64,000 nucleotides of DNA from Pedobacter suwonensis. Lineage in GTDB: Bacteria > Bacteroidota > Bacteroidia > Sphingobacteriales > Sphingobacteriaceae. Under the pieces are notes generated by a model. The model did no database searches. It was not told the origin of the DNA and saw only the letters and a list, made by a program, of their open reading frames with translations. The stretch spans positions 140,829 through 204,828 of the forward strand of contig NZ_FOJM01000001.1 in NCBI RefSeq assembly GCF_900111825.1, written 5' to 3'. The translations under genes and the position numbers were made by a program. This document shows, one piece after another, positions 26,471 to 34,804 of this stretch (within the stretch, counting starts at the first letter, position 1; every line of letters begins with the position of its first letter).

Positions 26471-29400
26471 TTAGGATGCCATTATGGACAAACTGCAGGA
26501 ACTTACATCTTGTAAATAAGCTTCCGTACCAGACAGCAACCGCCTAATCCGTTCAAATGCATTTTGCTGGGTTGTGGATAAATTTTGAGTTTTTAGCCCA
26601 GGCTGCACGATAGTAATTTCTACAGGAATAATTGGGTTTTCAAATTCTTCCAATATTATTTTGATCTGTTCTAAACTTCCCTTTTTTAACTTATGATGAC
26701 TGTTATTCTGATCCGCCCGATCATAGATTTGTTTCAGCAATAGCTTACGGTGCGCCCAATTTACTGATTTCATTGCCTGGCCGGATACTTCATAAATATC
26801 AGTTACATTACAACTTGGAGTGGCACCACTCTGGCTTTTACAGTGGAAAAATTGGATTTTACCTTTTTTAAAACCAACGACATCTGCAATTTCAAGCGAA
26901 CCGTGATCATAAAACACAACATCATATTCATTCTTTGCGATTTCAATAATATACTCATGGATAGACATAATGGAGTTGTTGTCAGTTGCATTATTGGCAA
27001 AATCTTCTGCGCTATAAAATTCCTTCTGTACATTAACATTTGCAGGCCAGCTATGAGCAACGATTTTATCAGAGCTGATTGTATCCAGCTCACCTAAAAA
27101 ATCAAAATGAATTTTTCCAATCTGTTTATCTAAATTTTCATAGTAAAGGTGAATAGGTGTTGTTCTCATCATTTTCAAAAAAACCTCCGAATCAGTAAAT
27201 CGTTCTCCTTTTGCGATGGCGAGCGTATGCGTAGTCTGCTGCGCGTAGTTGAATTCTATCTTTGGGTCGAGTGTGTAAGTAATCATCGCCGACACATTGC
27301 CTTTTGAAACCGATAATGTTACAGCGTTAAAGGTCTGCTCAATTAGAGTGATGTCGCAGGAACAAATCAATGCTTTTTCTGCAGGTTCACCAACTTCGTT
27401 TAAAAAATAGACGGCTGTCAGTTTGTGATAGAAACTTGGATCCCAGTCTAACATGAATACGGGCTCATCGGAAAAACGTTTCACCACCCGGCCGCTATCC
27501 AGGTCAGATAGTGGGGCAGGGAGTTTATCCATATCAGGGTCGCCCACTTTTCGGCTGATAAACTTAAGCCATTCAACTACATATTTAATTTTGCCATCTC
27601 CCAAGGTCCAGACTTTTGAGCTAGTACTGATTCCCGCAAGAACCTGCTTTCCAAGCAAGGGTTCATAACCACCACCAAATGAGTGACCTCTGGTATAGCT
27701 GTATTTATCTGTGGATAACACACTTTTCTCGGCCTGCGAACCTAAAATGTTTTTATAAGACTCACTGCTACCTTTAGTTTTCCGGCTTTTCATACCAACA
27801 TTATACATCTTTGCCTCTTTCCATCCGGCCATTACCCTTTTCAATAGTGGTAAGGGAATCATATCATGAATCGTGTCAAGGGTTAAAAATTGTTCGGCAA
27901 TATGCTCATATATCTCATTTTCTTTTACAGATGAGCAGATGAATAATATGCGGTTATCCTTATTGTAATAAACCACAACCAATTCATTTTGAACATCGAC
28001 GAGCATGTCCTGCTTCTGATACCAGTCCGGCTTCTTAAGTTCAGAGACGATGAAGACGGCCACATCAAAATCTGCGCTGACGTTGTGGTGTCGGATTACC
28101 GGATTGCTAAATAGGCTTGTACCTGAAAAATCAACTTCTATGGAAATATCAATCAGTCCGTCTTGCTCATCTGGATCGAGAAGTGCTTGCTGGGGAGGGG
28201 GAATAATCTGATAGGCCTTAGCATGAAAGGATGGCCTCAAATCATCATTTTCAACTTCGATCTGGGTCTCACTGTCGAAATCGAAAAGTGGAGCAGGTTC
28301 GGTGAGATTTTCAAAAGAGTCAAAAAAATCCTGCTCTTGTTCTGTTTTCTGAATTTTGGCTCGATGTAGATCGGGAAGCACAATGGACCAGTCTTTGGTG
28401 TCATGCTTAAACAACTGATAAGATTCGATTGCGAATTCATGTTCTCCGGCGATGACCGTAGCAATGTTTCCATTTACGATATTAGTTCGGGATATTCGTC
28501 CAACAAATTGCAAGGTAATGGCGAGCGATTTATGTGGAACATGAACGGCTGCAATCTTAAGGGCCGGAAAATCATAACCTTCACCCATCATATCAACGCA
28601 TATTATCCCATCAACTTTGCCTTCCCTTAGCTCCTTAATGCGACGGGCAATATAGAGGTCAGAAAGTTTACTGTGGATCATATCCAATTTGAGCCCGGTG
28701 TGTTGTGCATAGATTTTTTTAAGTTCGTTTGCTGCACTCTTGGTATCGGTACGAACAATAATTTTATGTTCTAAACTTTGGCGAGCTTTAAAAACTTCTT
28801 CTGTTTTTTTTGCAATAGCGATATTTTTGGCTTCATCCGTAAGCAGGGCTTTTGTCTGGATGGGAACGAAATTAATCCTGCTGAATAATCCATTTTCATA
28901 GGCCTGCTTTAAGGGATAGCTGTAAATTAACCTTGCCTTTATGTCTTTTTTATCTCGTCGAAATGGTGTTGCAGTTAGTAAAATCTGTTTTGCGTTCGGA
29001 TAACTGTCCAAAAGATACTTCCAGGATTCTGCGCGACTATGGTGTGCTTCATCAACGAAAACGACATCAAACCCCAATAAATTTCCATCGGGAGCAGACT
29101 TGGGGACTTTATTAAGGGTTGAAGGTATCCCAACAATGACATCATTGTCATTGAGAATGGATGTCCATTGCTGGTATTCTGAAATCTCTGTTTTTACCTC
29201 GTAAACTTTTGGAAGGAATTCGCTGTCTAGTATTCCATTTGCAATTAACATCTCGGGACTTCTGAATTGCTTTGCAATCTGTTCACGAACAAGCTGGCTT
29301 GGGGTTACGACCAAAACTTTCTGAGCCTTCAGTGCATAACTTAAAATGATCATTACTGCGGTCTTTCCAGTGCCTGTTGGCATGGTCACCAGTGCAGGTT

Positions 29401-29527
29401 CTTTTCTGGTGCTGAAGTGGGCAAGTGTGGCGCCAACGGCCGCGATTTGATTTTCGTATAATCCTTGACCGTGCTCCCCGGAGCCAAAGAGGCTAATTTT
29501 GGAATATCCCTTTATAAATATACTCAT
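26471..29527 (-). CDS. SF2 DEAD/DEAH helicase with candidate C-terminal nuclease domain
   Basis: A 1018-aa protein. The helicase core is complete: Q-motif-like YENQ, Walker A TMPTGTGKTAV (K55), DEAH at 159-162, motif III LTATPFRRD, and motif VI QFVGRISRT. Architecture resembles restriction-type Res/UvrB translocases. The centre (~400-850) is unrecognised. At ~869-900 the pattern DVVFYDHGSLEIADVVGF...IQFFHCKSQ gives E879, D882 and HCK897, which looks like a PD-(D/E)xK-type active site with His in place of the acidic residue before xK. It heads the four-gene row. ATG 29527 is well placed. The nuclease reading is inferred. Confidence 0.8.
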   Translation of the reverse strand: MSIFIKGYSKISLFGSGEHGQGLYENQIAAVGATLAHFSTRKEPALVTMPTGTGKTAVMIILSYALKAQKVLVVTPSQLVREQIAKQFRSPEMLIANGILDSEFLPKVYEVKTEISEYQQWTSILNDNDVIVGIPSTLNKVPKSAPDGNLLGFDVVFVDEAHHSRAESWKYLLDSYPNAKQILLTATPFRRDKKDIKARLIYSYPLKQAYENGLFSRINFVPIQTKALLTDEAKNIAIAKKTEEVFKARQSLEHKIIVRTDTKSAANELKKIYAQHTGLKLDMIHSKLSDLYIARRIKELREGKVDGIICVDMMGEGYDFPALKIAAVHVPHKSLAITLQFVGRISRTNIVNGNIATVIAGEHEFAIESYQLFKHDTKDWSIVLPDLHRAKIQKTEQEQDFFDSFENLTEPAPLFDFDSETQIEVENDDLRPSFHAKAYQIIPPPQQALLDPDEQDGLIDISIEVDFSGTSLFSNPVIRHHNVSADFDVAVFIVSELKKPDWYQKQDMLVDVQNELVVVYYNKDNRILFICSSVKENEIYEHIAEQFLTLDTIHDMIPLPLLKRVMAGWKEAKMYNVGMKSRKTKGSSESYKNILGSQAEKSVLSTDKYSYTRGHSFGGGYEPLLGKQVLAGISTSSKVWTLGDGKIKYVVEWLKFISRKVGDPDMDKLPAPLSDLDSGRVVKRFSDEPVFMLDWDPSFYHKLTAVYFLNEVGEPAEKALICSCDITLIEQTFNAVTLSVSKGNVSAMITYTLDPKIEFNYAQQTTHTLAIAKGERFTDSEVFLKMMRTTPIHLYYENLDKQIGKIHFDFLGELDTISSDKIVAHSWPANVNVQKEFYSAEDFANNATDNNSIMSIHEYIIEIAKNEYDVVFYDHGSLEIADVVGFKKGKIQFFHCKSQSGATPSCNVTDIYEVSGQAMKSVNWAHRKLLLKQIYDRADQNNSHHKLKKGSLEQIKIILEEFENPIIPVEITIVQPGLKTQNLSTTQQNAFERIRRLLSGTEAYLQDVSSCSLSIMAS

Positions 29528-30024
29528 GAGATTTGCGATAATTTAGTCACAAAATACCAAAAATATTTAGATTAATCAGTTTTGGCTAAGTTAAATACTA
29601 GCCGACGATTTTTTATGTGAGCATTACTTACAAATTAATACACCATTTTTATGCAAACATGGCTCCATGCTCAACTGTGCTGGTTAAGTTAAAGATGATT
29701 TTTCTTTATGAAAAGTATCCCAAAAATTCAAAATACCCGCTTATTTGAATCTTTGGAACCCAAATTTTATTTAAGCTATAATCAATTGAGTCAGCCGATG
29801 GAGCAAGGTTCGAATGATAGCTTTAATATTTGGGTCATCTATTATAAGTTTCCTGACGATACTTCGATACCAGATCTTGTTTATTCTTAACCCTTATGGA
29901 TACGATTGATAACAGCGCTTTCCCTTATTGGTTGACTCGCAATTATTACGGTAACGTCCCCATTTGCGAGCATATGATTAAAAACTTGCTGCTCTTGGCG
30001 TAAAATCCCGCTAATATTTATGTT
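29528..30024. other. Gap with one doubtful small frame
   Basis: About 500 bp. The only frame of note is 60 codons on the plus strand at 29708-29890 (MKSIPKIQNTRLFESLEPKF...), with no clear ribosome site and no family. I would not call it a gene without expression data. Confidence 0.35.
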
Positions 30025-30430
30025 GAAACTTTAGGGCGCACCTGTTTGGAGTTTGTTGGTTTGGTTCGATCAAGGTGATGGTTTCCTTAAGATGTTTTTC
30101 TGTCAGTCTCGCACGAAGCCGCTCTTTTTGGTTCTTAAAACCATCTTTTATTTTTGCGAAGGCGCCGGCAATGAGGTCATCCGAATTTCGCCAGTAGCGG
30201 TGGCAAGCTTTTTAGCAACTTCATTTATAATATGAGGATAGTAGTAGAGTGATTCTACCGAATAACAATCTGTGGTTACTATACCTTTTGTGGCAACGCG
30301 ATCTGACCGGCGGTACAATCGTCTTTATCAATGTGTCCAAATGCATTAACCCAGTGTAATTCTGAACTATTTCTTATCTTTTTTAACGCTTTGCCAATCC
30401 TACCTGCTTCGTCCCTGTGATTGTTGCAGC
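30025..30430 (-). pseudogene. Frameshifted remnant of an ATPase/DUF4435-like protein
   Basis: Three minus-strand frames join into one protein by two frameshifts: NSSELHWVNAFGHIDKDD, then VATKGIVTTDCYSVESLYYYPHIIN...KKLATATG, then DDLIAGAFAKIKDGFKNQKERLRARLTEKH...HKY and stop. The V-x-x-F-G-H-I-D-x-D...DCYSVESLYY pattern resembles the C-terminal part of AAA-ATPase/DUF4435-type proteins found in phage-defence loci. The N-terminal, ATP-binding part is missing, apparently lost at the border with the mobilization gene. The product should be non-functional. Confidence 0.5.
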
Positions 30431-31377
30431 TTTTTACGCCTCCGTTGCTCAGCTTCCTCGACAGAATCTGTCTGCGGGGATTCATAGACAGGTTCCATCA
30501 GGATTTCCAATAGTCGAATACCCGAATCTTTTGCAGTATTCATCATGTCTGCAACACTAGCGAAAAGTCCATCTGAAATTCCTTTCGTCAAACTATCTAT
30601 ACTGATATCTCTTGAAATGTCAGTCGAGAGTTCGGAGATCATCTGCATCTGGGTTTTCTGTTCTGGGGTTCCGTTCTCCATAACATTTGCATATATAAAC
30701 TTATCCCTCAGCCCTCTCTCAAATTTGAATAAATCATCAAAGACCTCCTCACCAGACTGTTTAAATGCACTGCGGTTAAATTGCCCTAGTTTTGCAGAAT
30801 GTTGTTCATTCTTGCCTTTTGAGGTATTTTGAGGACTAAGTTTAACTTTATTGCTTAAATCTTTCCGACTCACAATCACTTGAACGTGCATTTGTCGTCC
30901 TTCTTTTCGATCACCCTTTTGCTTTGTTCCGTTTTTTACTTCTTTATCTGTGTGCTTGTAGTAACGGTAGTTTTCAACCTTGCCAAACCATAAAAGATCT
31001 TTGTTGGTAATAATACCTGGCCTTTTGAAATTCTTCGCGTATTCGTCCATAATTTTTACCGCCAATTCCTTGAGTTTCTCCTTTGCGCCACTCTCTCCAT
31101 ATTGTCTAAAAAGATGTTCCAGCTCCTTTTGGCTTGGACTGATATTAATCAGGAAAAACTTACTGTCATCACGGCAAAGCTTTGCAATATTATTATCGAT
31201 TTTTACACGGACTTCCTGTCTTTTAACGCTGTTTCTAACACCATTAAACCAGTTTTCATAATGTTGTTCTAAGTTTTTTCCAGTTTTTGAGTTATTCTCC
31301 TTTTCCAGATAATTGACCAAAACTCCGCTACTACCTTTGTTATTTCCCGTCTCAGATGCTGTGATGTTGATGTACAT
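30400..31377 (-). CDS. BtgB-like mobilization protein (DUF5712 family, putative relaxase)
   Basis: A 325-aa protein. MYINITASETGNNKGSSGVLVNYLEKEN and the later WFGKVENYRYYKHTDKEV...GRQMHVQVIVSRKD match the DUF5712/BtgB group from Bacteroides mobilizable elements. The H-V-Q-V-I-V strand probably belongs to the relaxase metal site; I do not see a classical three-His motif. Inferred role: nicking at oriT and piloting the strand for transfer. Its start follows the btgA-like stop by 3 bp. The C-terminus is Arg/Gln rich and abuts a decayed gene. Confidence 0.72.
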   Translation of the reverse strand: MYINITASETGNNKGSSGVLVNYLEKENNSKTGKNLEQHYENWFNGVRNSVKRQEVRVKIDNNIAKLCRDDSKFFLINISPSQKELEHLFRQYGESGAKEKLKELAVKIMDEYAKNFKRPGIITNKDLLWFGKVENYRYYKHTDKEVKNGTKQKGDRKEGRQMHVQVIVSRKDLSNKVKLSPQNTSKGKNEQHSAKLGQFNRSAFKQSGEEVFDDLFKFERGLRDKFIYANVMENGTPEQKTQMQMISELSTDISRDISIDSLTKGISDGLFASVADMMNTAKDSGIRLLEILMEPVYESPQTDSVEEAEQRRRKKLQQSQGRSR

Positions 31378-31380
31378 AGG

Positions 31381-31929
31381 CTAAATATTTTCAAGGGATC
31401 TTCTGACATGGCTTTGCAATTCCTCCTTTTTGGCAGCTGATACCGGCCATCCCAAAGATTCCCTCTGATTGATATAATAATTGAGTATCTCTCTAAAACT
31501 GGACTTTAGTTTACTTTTTTCATTGTGATACTGGTGAGTTCTGGAAATTTCTTTTTCCAGTTGCCCCATACGGTTAGAAATTCCGTCACTTTTCTTTTCC
31601 TCTTTCTGTAGATGCTGCCAGATTGTTTTGAAATATTCTGTATGCTCTTTAGCTATAATAGTGAGTCCGTTACTGTTGGTAAACATGGGTAACAGAAAAT
31701 CCTTTTCCTGCTTTTTGAAAAATGATATTATCCTGCTTACTCCGTTTACCAGCTCTTTCTTAAGTAACTCGTCATTGAAATCGATCGGGTCTTTTTTTGT
31801 ACCATAAAAATAATTCACCATCTGTATAACTACCAATTTTTTCGGTCGTCCCAGTTTCAACGAGATTTTTTCCAGTTTTTCATCAGTTGCTTTTGGATAT
31901 CGCACAGACTTAACATTGATATCTTCCAT
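31381..31929 (-). CDS. BtgA/BfmA-family mobilization protein
   Basis: A 182-aa protein that starts with a ribbon-helix-helix-like segment (VKSVRYPKATDEKLEKISLKLGRPKKLVVIQMVNYFYG), typical of BtgA/BfmA accessory proteins that bind oriT DNA. The middle is coiled coil (ISNRMGQLEKEISRTHQYHNEKSKL). Such proteins hold the relaxase at oriT. It lies between the winged-helix gene (11 bp before) and the BtgB-like gene (3 bp after) in one minus-strand operon. Confidence 0.75.
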   Translation of the reverse strand: MEDINVKSVRYPKATDEKLEKISLKLGRPKKLVVIQMVNYFYGTKKDPIDFNDELLKKELVNGVSRIISFFKKQEKDFLLPMFTNSNGLTIIAKEHTEYFKTIWQHLQKEEKKSDGISNRMGQLEKEISRTHQYHNEKSKLKSSFREILNYYINQRESLGWPVSAAKKEELQSHVRRSLENI

Positions 31930-31940
31930 TACCTATATCC

Positions 31941-32258
31941 TTAAAAGTTCTTCTCCAATTCTATATTAAGCTTCACTTCACTTCCCAGCTTTGGATGCCA
32001 TGAGGGCTTATATTTAATAAAGCCATTTTCCTTCAACTCCCTGATATTTTTGTGGTATGTAGAAACAGATTTTATCCTTGAAAATCGCATAAGCGTTTTT
32101 CTGCTTACATTAAATGGGAGTGTTACATAATGATGATTACAACATTGAACCAATGCAATTAACATGCTTAAATGCGTTGGAAAAAAATGTGGCTGCTGTG
32201 ACGCATGGGCAAAGTATCTACGTAATGCTTTAGAGTACAAATTTTCATCTTTATTCAT
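31941..32258 (-). CDS. Winged-helix protein of the mobilization operon
   Basis: A 105-aa protein. ISRKTLM-like text (FNVSRKTLMRFSRIKSVSTYHKNIRELKENGFIKYKPS) reads as a winged helix with recognition helix and wing. Related small proteins lie before mobilization genes in Bacteroidota elements and may regulate them or start replication. It begins 1 bp after the excisionase-like gene ends, so the block 32520-30400 is one operon. Confidence 0.6.
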   Translation of the reverse strand: MNKDENLYSKALRRYFAHASQQPHFFPTHLSMLIALVQCCNHHYVTLPFNVSRKTLMRFSRIKSVSTYHKNIRELKENGFIKYKPSWHPKLGSEVKLNIELEKNF

Positions 32259-32259
32259 T

Positions 32260-32520
32260 TCATTTCCCCTCCATCATCTTTTCAATTTTTTCCCTACTGT
32301 AAAACATTGTTCCTCCAACCTTACGAAATGGCAAATTGCCATTGATACGCAAGTTTTGTAATGTTCCGGGTGAAATATTTAGCATTTTCCTTACCTCAGC
32401 ACTCCTCAACCACGATTTACTTGAAGTACCAATATTATTTTTAAGAATATTTTTCATTTCATTCAGCATTTCTGTCTTGAACTGCTGCAGATCATCCATT
32501 GTAATGATGTCCATCTTCAT
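32260..32520 (-). CDS. Excisionase-type HTH protein (MerR-like, HTH_17)
   Basis: An 86-aa protein from ATG 32520, which has a strong ribosome site (aaaggagctaatt) directly before it. WLRSAEVRKMLNISPGTLQNLRINGNLPFRKVGGTMFYSREKIEKMM is a typical HTH_17 excisionase/regulator domain. It leads the mobilization operon and could bind the inverted repeat at 32588-32609 just upstream. Possible roles are excision or control of mobilization. Confidence 0.75.
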   Translation of the reverse strand: MKMDIITMDDLQQFKTEMLNEMKNILKNNIGTSSKSWLRSAEVRKMLNISPGTLQNLRINGNLPFRKVGGTMFYSREKIEKMMEGK

Positions 32521-32587
32521 AATTAGCTCCTTTCGTTTTGATATATGCATCAATGCACATATACATATATTTTTACATTCAAATATT

Positions 32588-32609
32588 CGGTATACCTCAA
32601 AGTATACCG
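32588..32609. promoter_or_regulatory. Operator-like inverted repeat CGGTATAC-N6-GTATACCG
   Basis: A perfect 8-bp inverted repeat with a 6-nt spacer, ~70 bp upstream of the HTH gene that starts at 32520. It is a likely site for the dimeric regulator or the relaxosome. Confidence 0.55.
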
Positions 32610-32815
32610 TTTACTGTTTTTTATCGGCCTGAAAGGCCAACAAGTATCCCCGGAGGATACTTGAAACCCCTGTAGCTATAGCTCAGGGCAAGCAAGTAGG
32701 GCCACTGCCCAACTTCCGCTTGCTCAGCCCCCGGAAAGGGAACTGACTGCCTGAACCCCCTATCTACCGCTAATCACCGCACCTTGAAAGCGCCACATAG
32801 GCTGTCCCGAATTAT
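32610..32815. other. Hairpin-rich GC-rich stretch, oriT or structured-RNA candidate
   Basis: Contains GGCCT-GAA-AGGCC (32626-32638), AAGTATCC-CCGGA-GGATACTT (32642-32662) and a longer nested hairpin GCAAGC...GCTTGC with inner GGGC-cact-GCCC (32688-32723). It is clearly richer in GC than its surroundings, non-coding and lies beside the mobilization operon. Position and structure suggest the transfer origin. No nic-site consensus is recognised. Confidence 0.45.
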
Positions 32816-32916
32816 CATGCTGTGCCAGTGATTTTTGTTACACATAAACCGTTGTTATGTGGATATATCTATGTTGTTATATGGATACACGTCTGCTCGG
32901 CTATAGGGATATGTAG

Positions 32917-33246
32917 TTATGTTGGTGGAATGATACCGTTCGTTAGGGAATTGATTTCTTCTGCGGTTTGCTTCCTTCCCGATCTTACCCATTCTGATAG
33001 TTCCACCATGGAGAAATAAAGTCTTTTGCCGCGCTTGTTCACGGGTATTTCCTTCCGGCTCACTTTGGTGTAAAGTGTGGGTACGGATAGGCTGAGAAAT
33101 TCGGCAGCCTGCCTGATGGTCAATAAATCGTCTCGCGGACGCTGGGGATTTTGCGACCTGTTTTCCAGCAACAGGTCTTTAATACAATCTACCTTTTCGT
33201 GCAGTGTACTAATGGCCTGCGGTAGTTCTTCAAATGTGTACTTCAT
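32917..33246 (-). CDS. Excisionase-type HTH protein
   Basis: A 109-aa protein. LLTIRQAAEFLSLSVPTLYTKVSRKEIPVNKRGKRLYFSMVELSEWV is an HTH_17 domain at ~40-87, with a short N-terminal helix before it. Such proteins act as recombination directionality factors or regulators in Bacteroidota elements. It is the second of this type here; this one is separated from the first by the structured region. Confidence 0.75.
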   Translation of the reverse strand: MKYTFEELPQAISTLHEKVDCIKDLLLENRSQNPQRPRDDLLTIRQAAEFLSLSVPTLYTKVSRKEIPVNKRGKRLYFSMVELSEWVRSGRKQTAEEINSLTNGIIPPT

Positions 33247-33334
33247 AAGCGGTATCTTTTGTTTTGATACCGCAATGTTAGCAGCTTGTTTTGTAAGGTT
33301 ACAACACGTTAAACCTCATCCTTACCGTTTCCTA

Positions 33335-34345
33335 CTAATATTTGCTGTTTTTTTTGTTTCGGACCGTTGGAACCAGAAAAGGAACTTTGTCTTTCATCCT
33401 TACCTCTAAAATTGGTGATTTGCAGACCTTGGTATCGGAAGATATAATTGCACTTAGCCAGCCCTCCGAATATTCGTTTACTTTATCTCCATTGCTATAT
33501 AAGAAGTGTTTTAGAATCCATTTTTCAAGTTCTGCTTTATTGCATCCCACAATCAGGTTAGCTTCATACAGCTGCTTAAAAGCATCGGCCAGTTTATTAC
33601 TGTTTCCGTTGAAGATCAACTGGCTTGCAGGTTGTTCGTCCGCTTTTATTAGAGCGTCAAGCTGGCTGAAATGTTCTTCTGAAAAATAAGTCCTTATCAG
33701 TTGCAAGAAATCATCTATATATTGATGATTGAATTTTGGTCGACCCGCATCAGGATTATATGGGATTTTTGGAGGTAACTCTGGCGTAGCATCTTCGACT
33801 TGTTTGGGGCTTTTCTGCTTGGCTATCCATTCCTCGAAAGTTTCACGGGGGTTAAGAATTTCATCAACTTCGCTAACCAACTCGTTTAGGAACTTATCCC
33901 TGATCTTTAAAGTATCGTGCAGACTTTCTACAAACTCGTCACCTATATAAATATCCTTGTAGTCGGATTGCAGGTTATTAACGATGAACAAATATTGGAG
34001 TTGGATCGAAAATATGAAATTTCGGGGATATTCATCTTTAAACTCATTATAATGCTCATGGAAATTTGCCCATATCAATTTAAACCTATCCTTTAATTTT
34101 TTGAGCTGTTCAAATTCTCTCTTTAAGCTGATGTCATTAAGGGAAAGCAGATCAATTAAGGCCATATCTTTTAATACCCTGATTTCACTCTGATAAGTGA
34201 ACGAATCATAATAATGTGTTTCGTGTGCAATGCTATAAGCTTGTTTCTCCCCCTCTTCTTTTATCGGGCTTTTTAATTCGGACTTGGTGATGATGCGAAG
34301 GTTGAAAGTCTGTAGACGGGTTAAAAAAATGGCTAGATTGCGCAT
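33335..34345 (-). CDS. Hypothetical protein of mobile elements
   Basis: A 336-aa helical, charged protein with no membrane segment and no motif I can name. The middle has a Pro-rich linker (ATPELPPKIPYNPDAGRP). The C-terminal ~130 residues (DDFLQLIRTYFSEEHFSQL...LYEANLIVGCNKAELEKWI) look like a separate helical domain. Its position before excisionase genes suggests an element-maintenance role, not cargo. Start ATG 34345. Confidence 0.6.
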   Translation of the reverse strand: MRNLAIFLTRLQTFNLRIITKSELKSPIKEEGEKQAYSIAHETHYYDSFTYQSEIRVLKDMALIDLLSLNDISLKREFEQLKKLKDRFKLIWANFHEHYNEFKDEYPRNFIFSIQLQYLFIVNNLQSDYKDIYIGDEFVESLHDTLKIRDKFLNELVSEVDEILNPRETFEEWIAKQKSPKQVEDATPELPPKIPYNPDAGRPKFNHQYIDDFLQLIRTYFSEEHFSQLDALIKADEQPASQLIFNGNSNKLADAFKQLYEANLIVGCNKAELEKWILKHFLYSNGDKVNEYSEGWLSAIISSDTKVCKSPILEVRMKDKVPFLVPTVRNKKNSKY

Positions 34346-34747
34346 AAATTGATCGTATTTTAGTGCTAATTTCTAAATATATTGATAATTTAGACCATTA
34401 TGTAAACTTAATATTATAAGAAATTAAGCGATATTTATAACAAACGAATCAGGTTAGTTCTTTTATTAGTAGAACAACCGCCATGTAAGTCTGAATTTTA
34501 AGTTGCAATGTTGTATATGTCGGAGAAACTTGGTTCTTCATCACTTTTGGTAAAAAAAAACTAAAAGATAAATTCGCTAAAGTTATATCCCTAGCTACGA
34601 ATATTTACTTTTACTACTGAAATCATTTATAAAAGTCTGTGTTGACCCTTCACCAAAAATGAAGAAGAACCCACTTTATTGAACTACACAGTAAAATAGC
34701 TCCTGAGTCTAATAGAATATTATATTAGTTTCTTGTGCATAAACTTT
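34346..34747. other. AT-rich gap before the Argonaute operon
   Basis: About 400 bp between divergent genes. No gene frame and no strong repeat; the promoter of the following operon lies at its right end. Confidence 0.4.
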
Positions 34748-34779
34748 TTTGGGGAAAGATCTAAAATCAAGTACTTTTG
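34748..34779 (+). promoter_or_regulatory. Promoter of the Argonaute operon
   Basis: TTTG at 34748-34751, 20 nt, then TACTTTTG at 34772-34779, matching the Bacteroidota consensus. The start codon follows 26 nt later. Confidence 0.6.
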
Positions 34780-34804
34780 GGTTTAACCAAATAATAAATT
34801 AACG

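Noticed and set aside
29708..29890. 60-codon plus-strand frame upstream of the helicase gene
   Set aside because: No ribosome site, no homology I recognise and flanked by decayed sequence.
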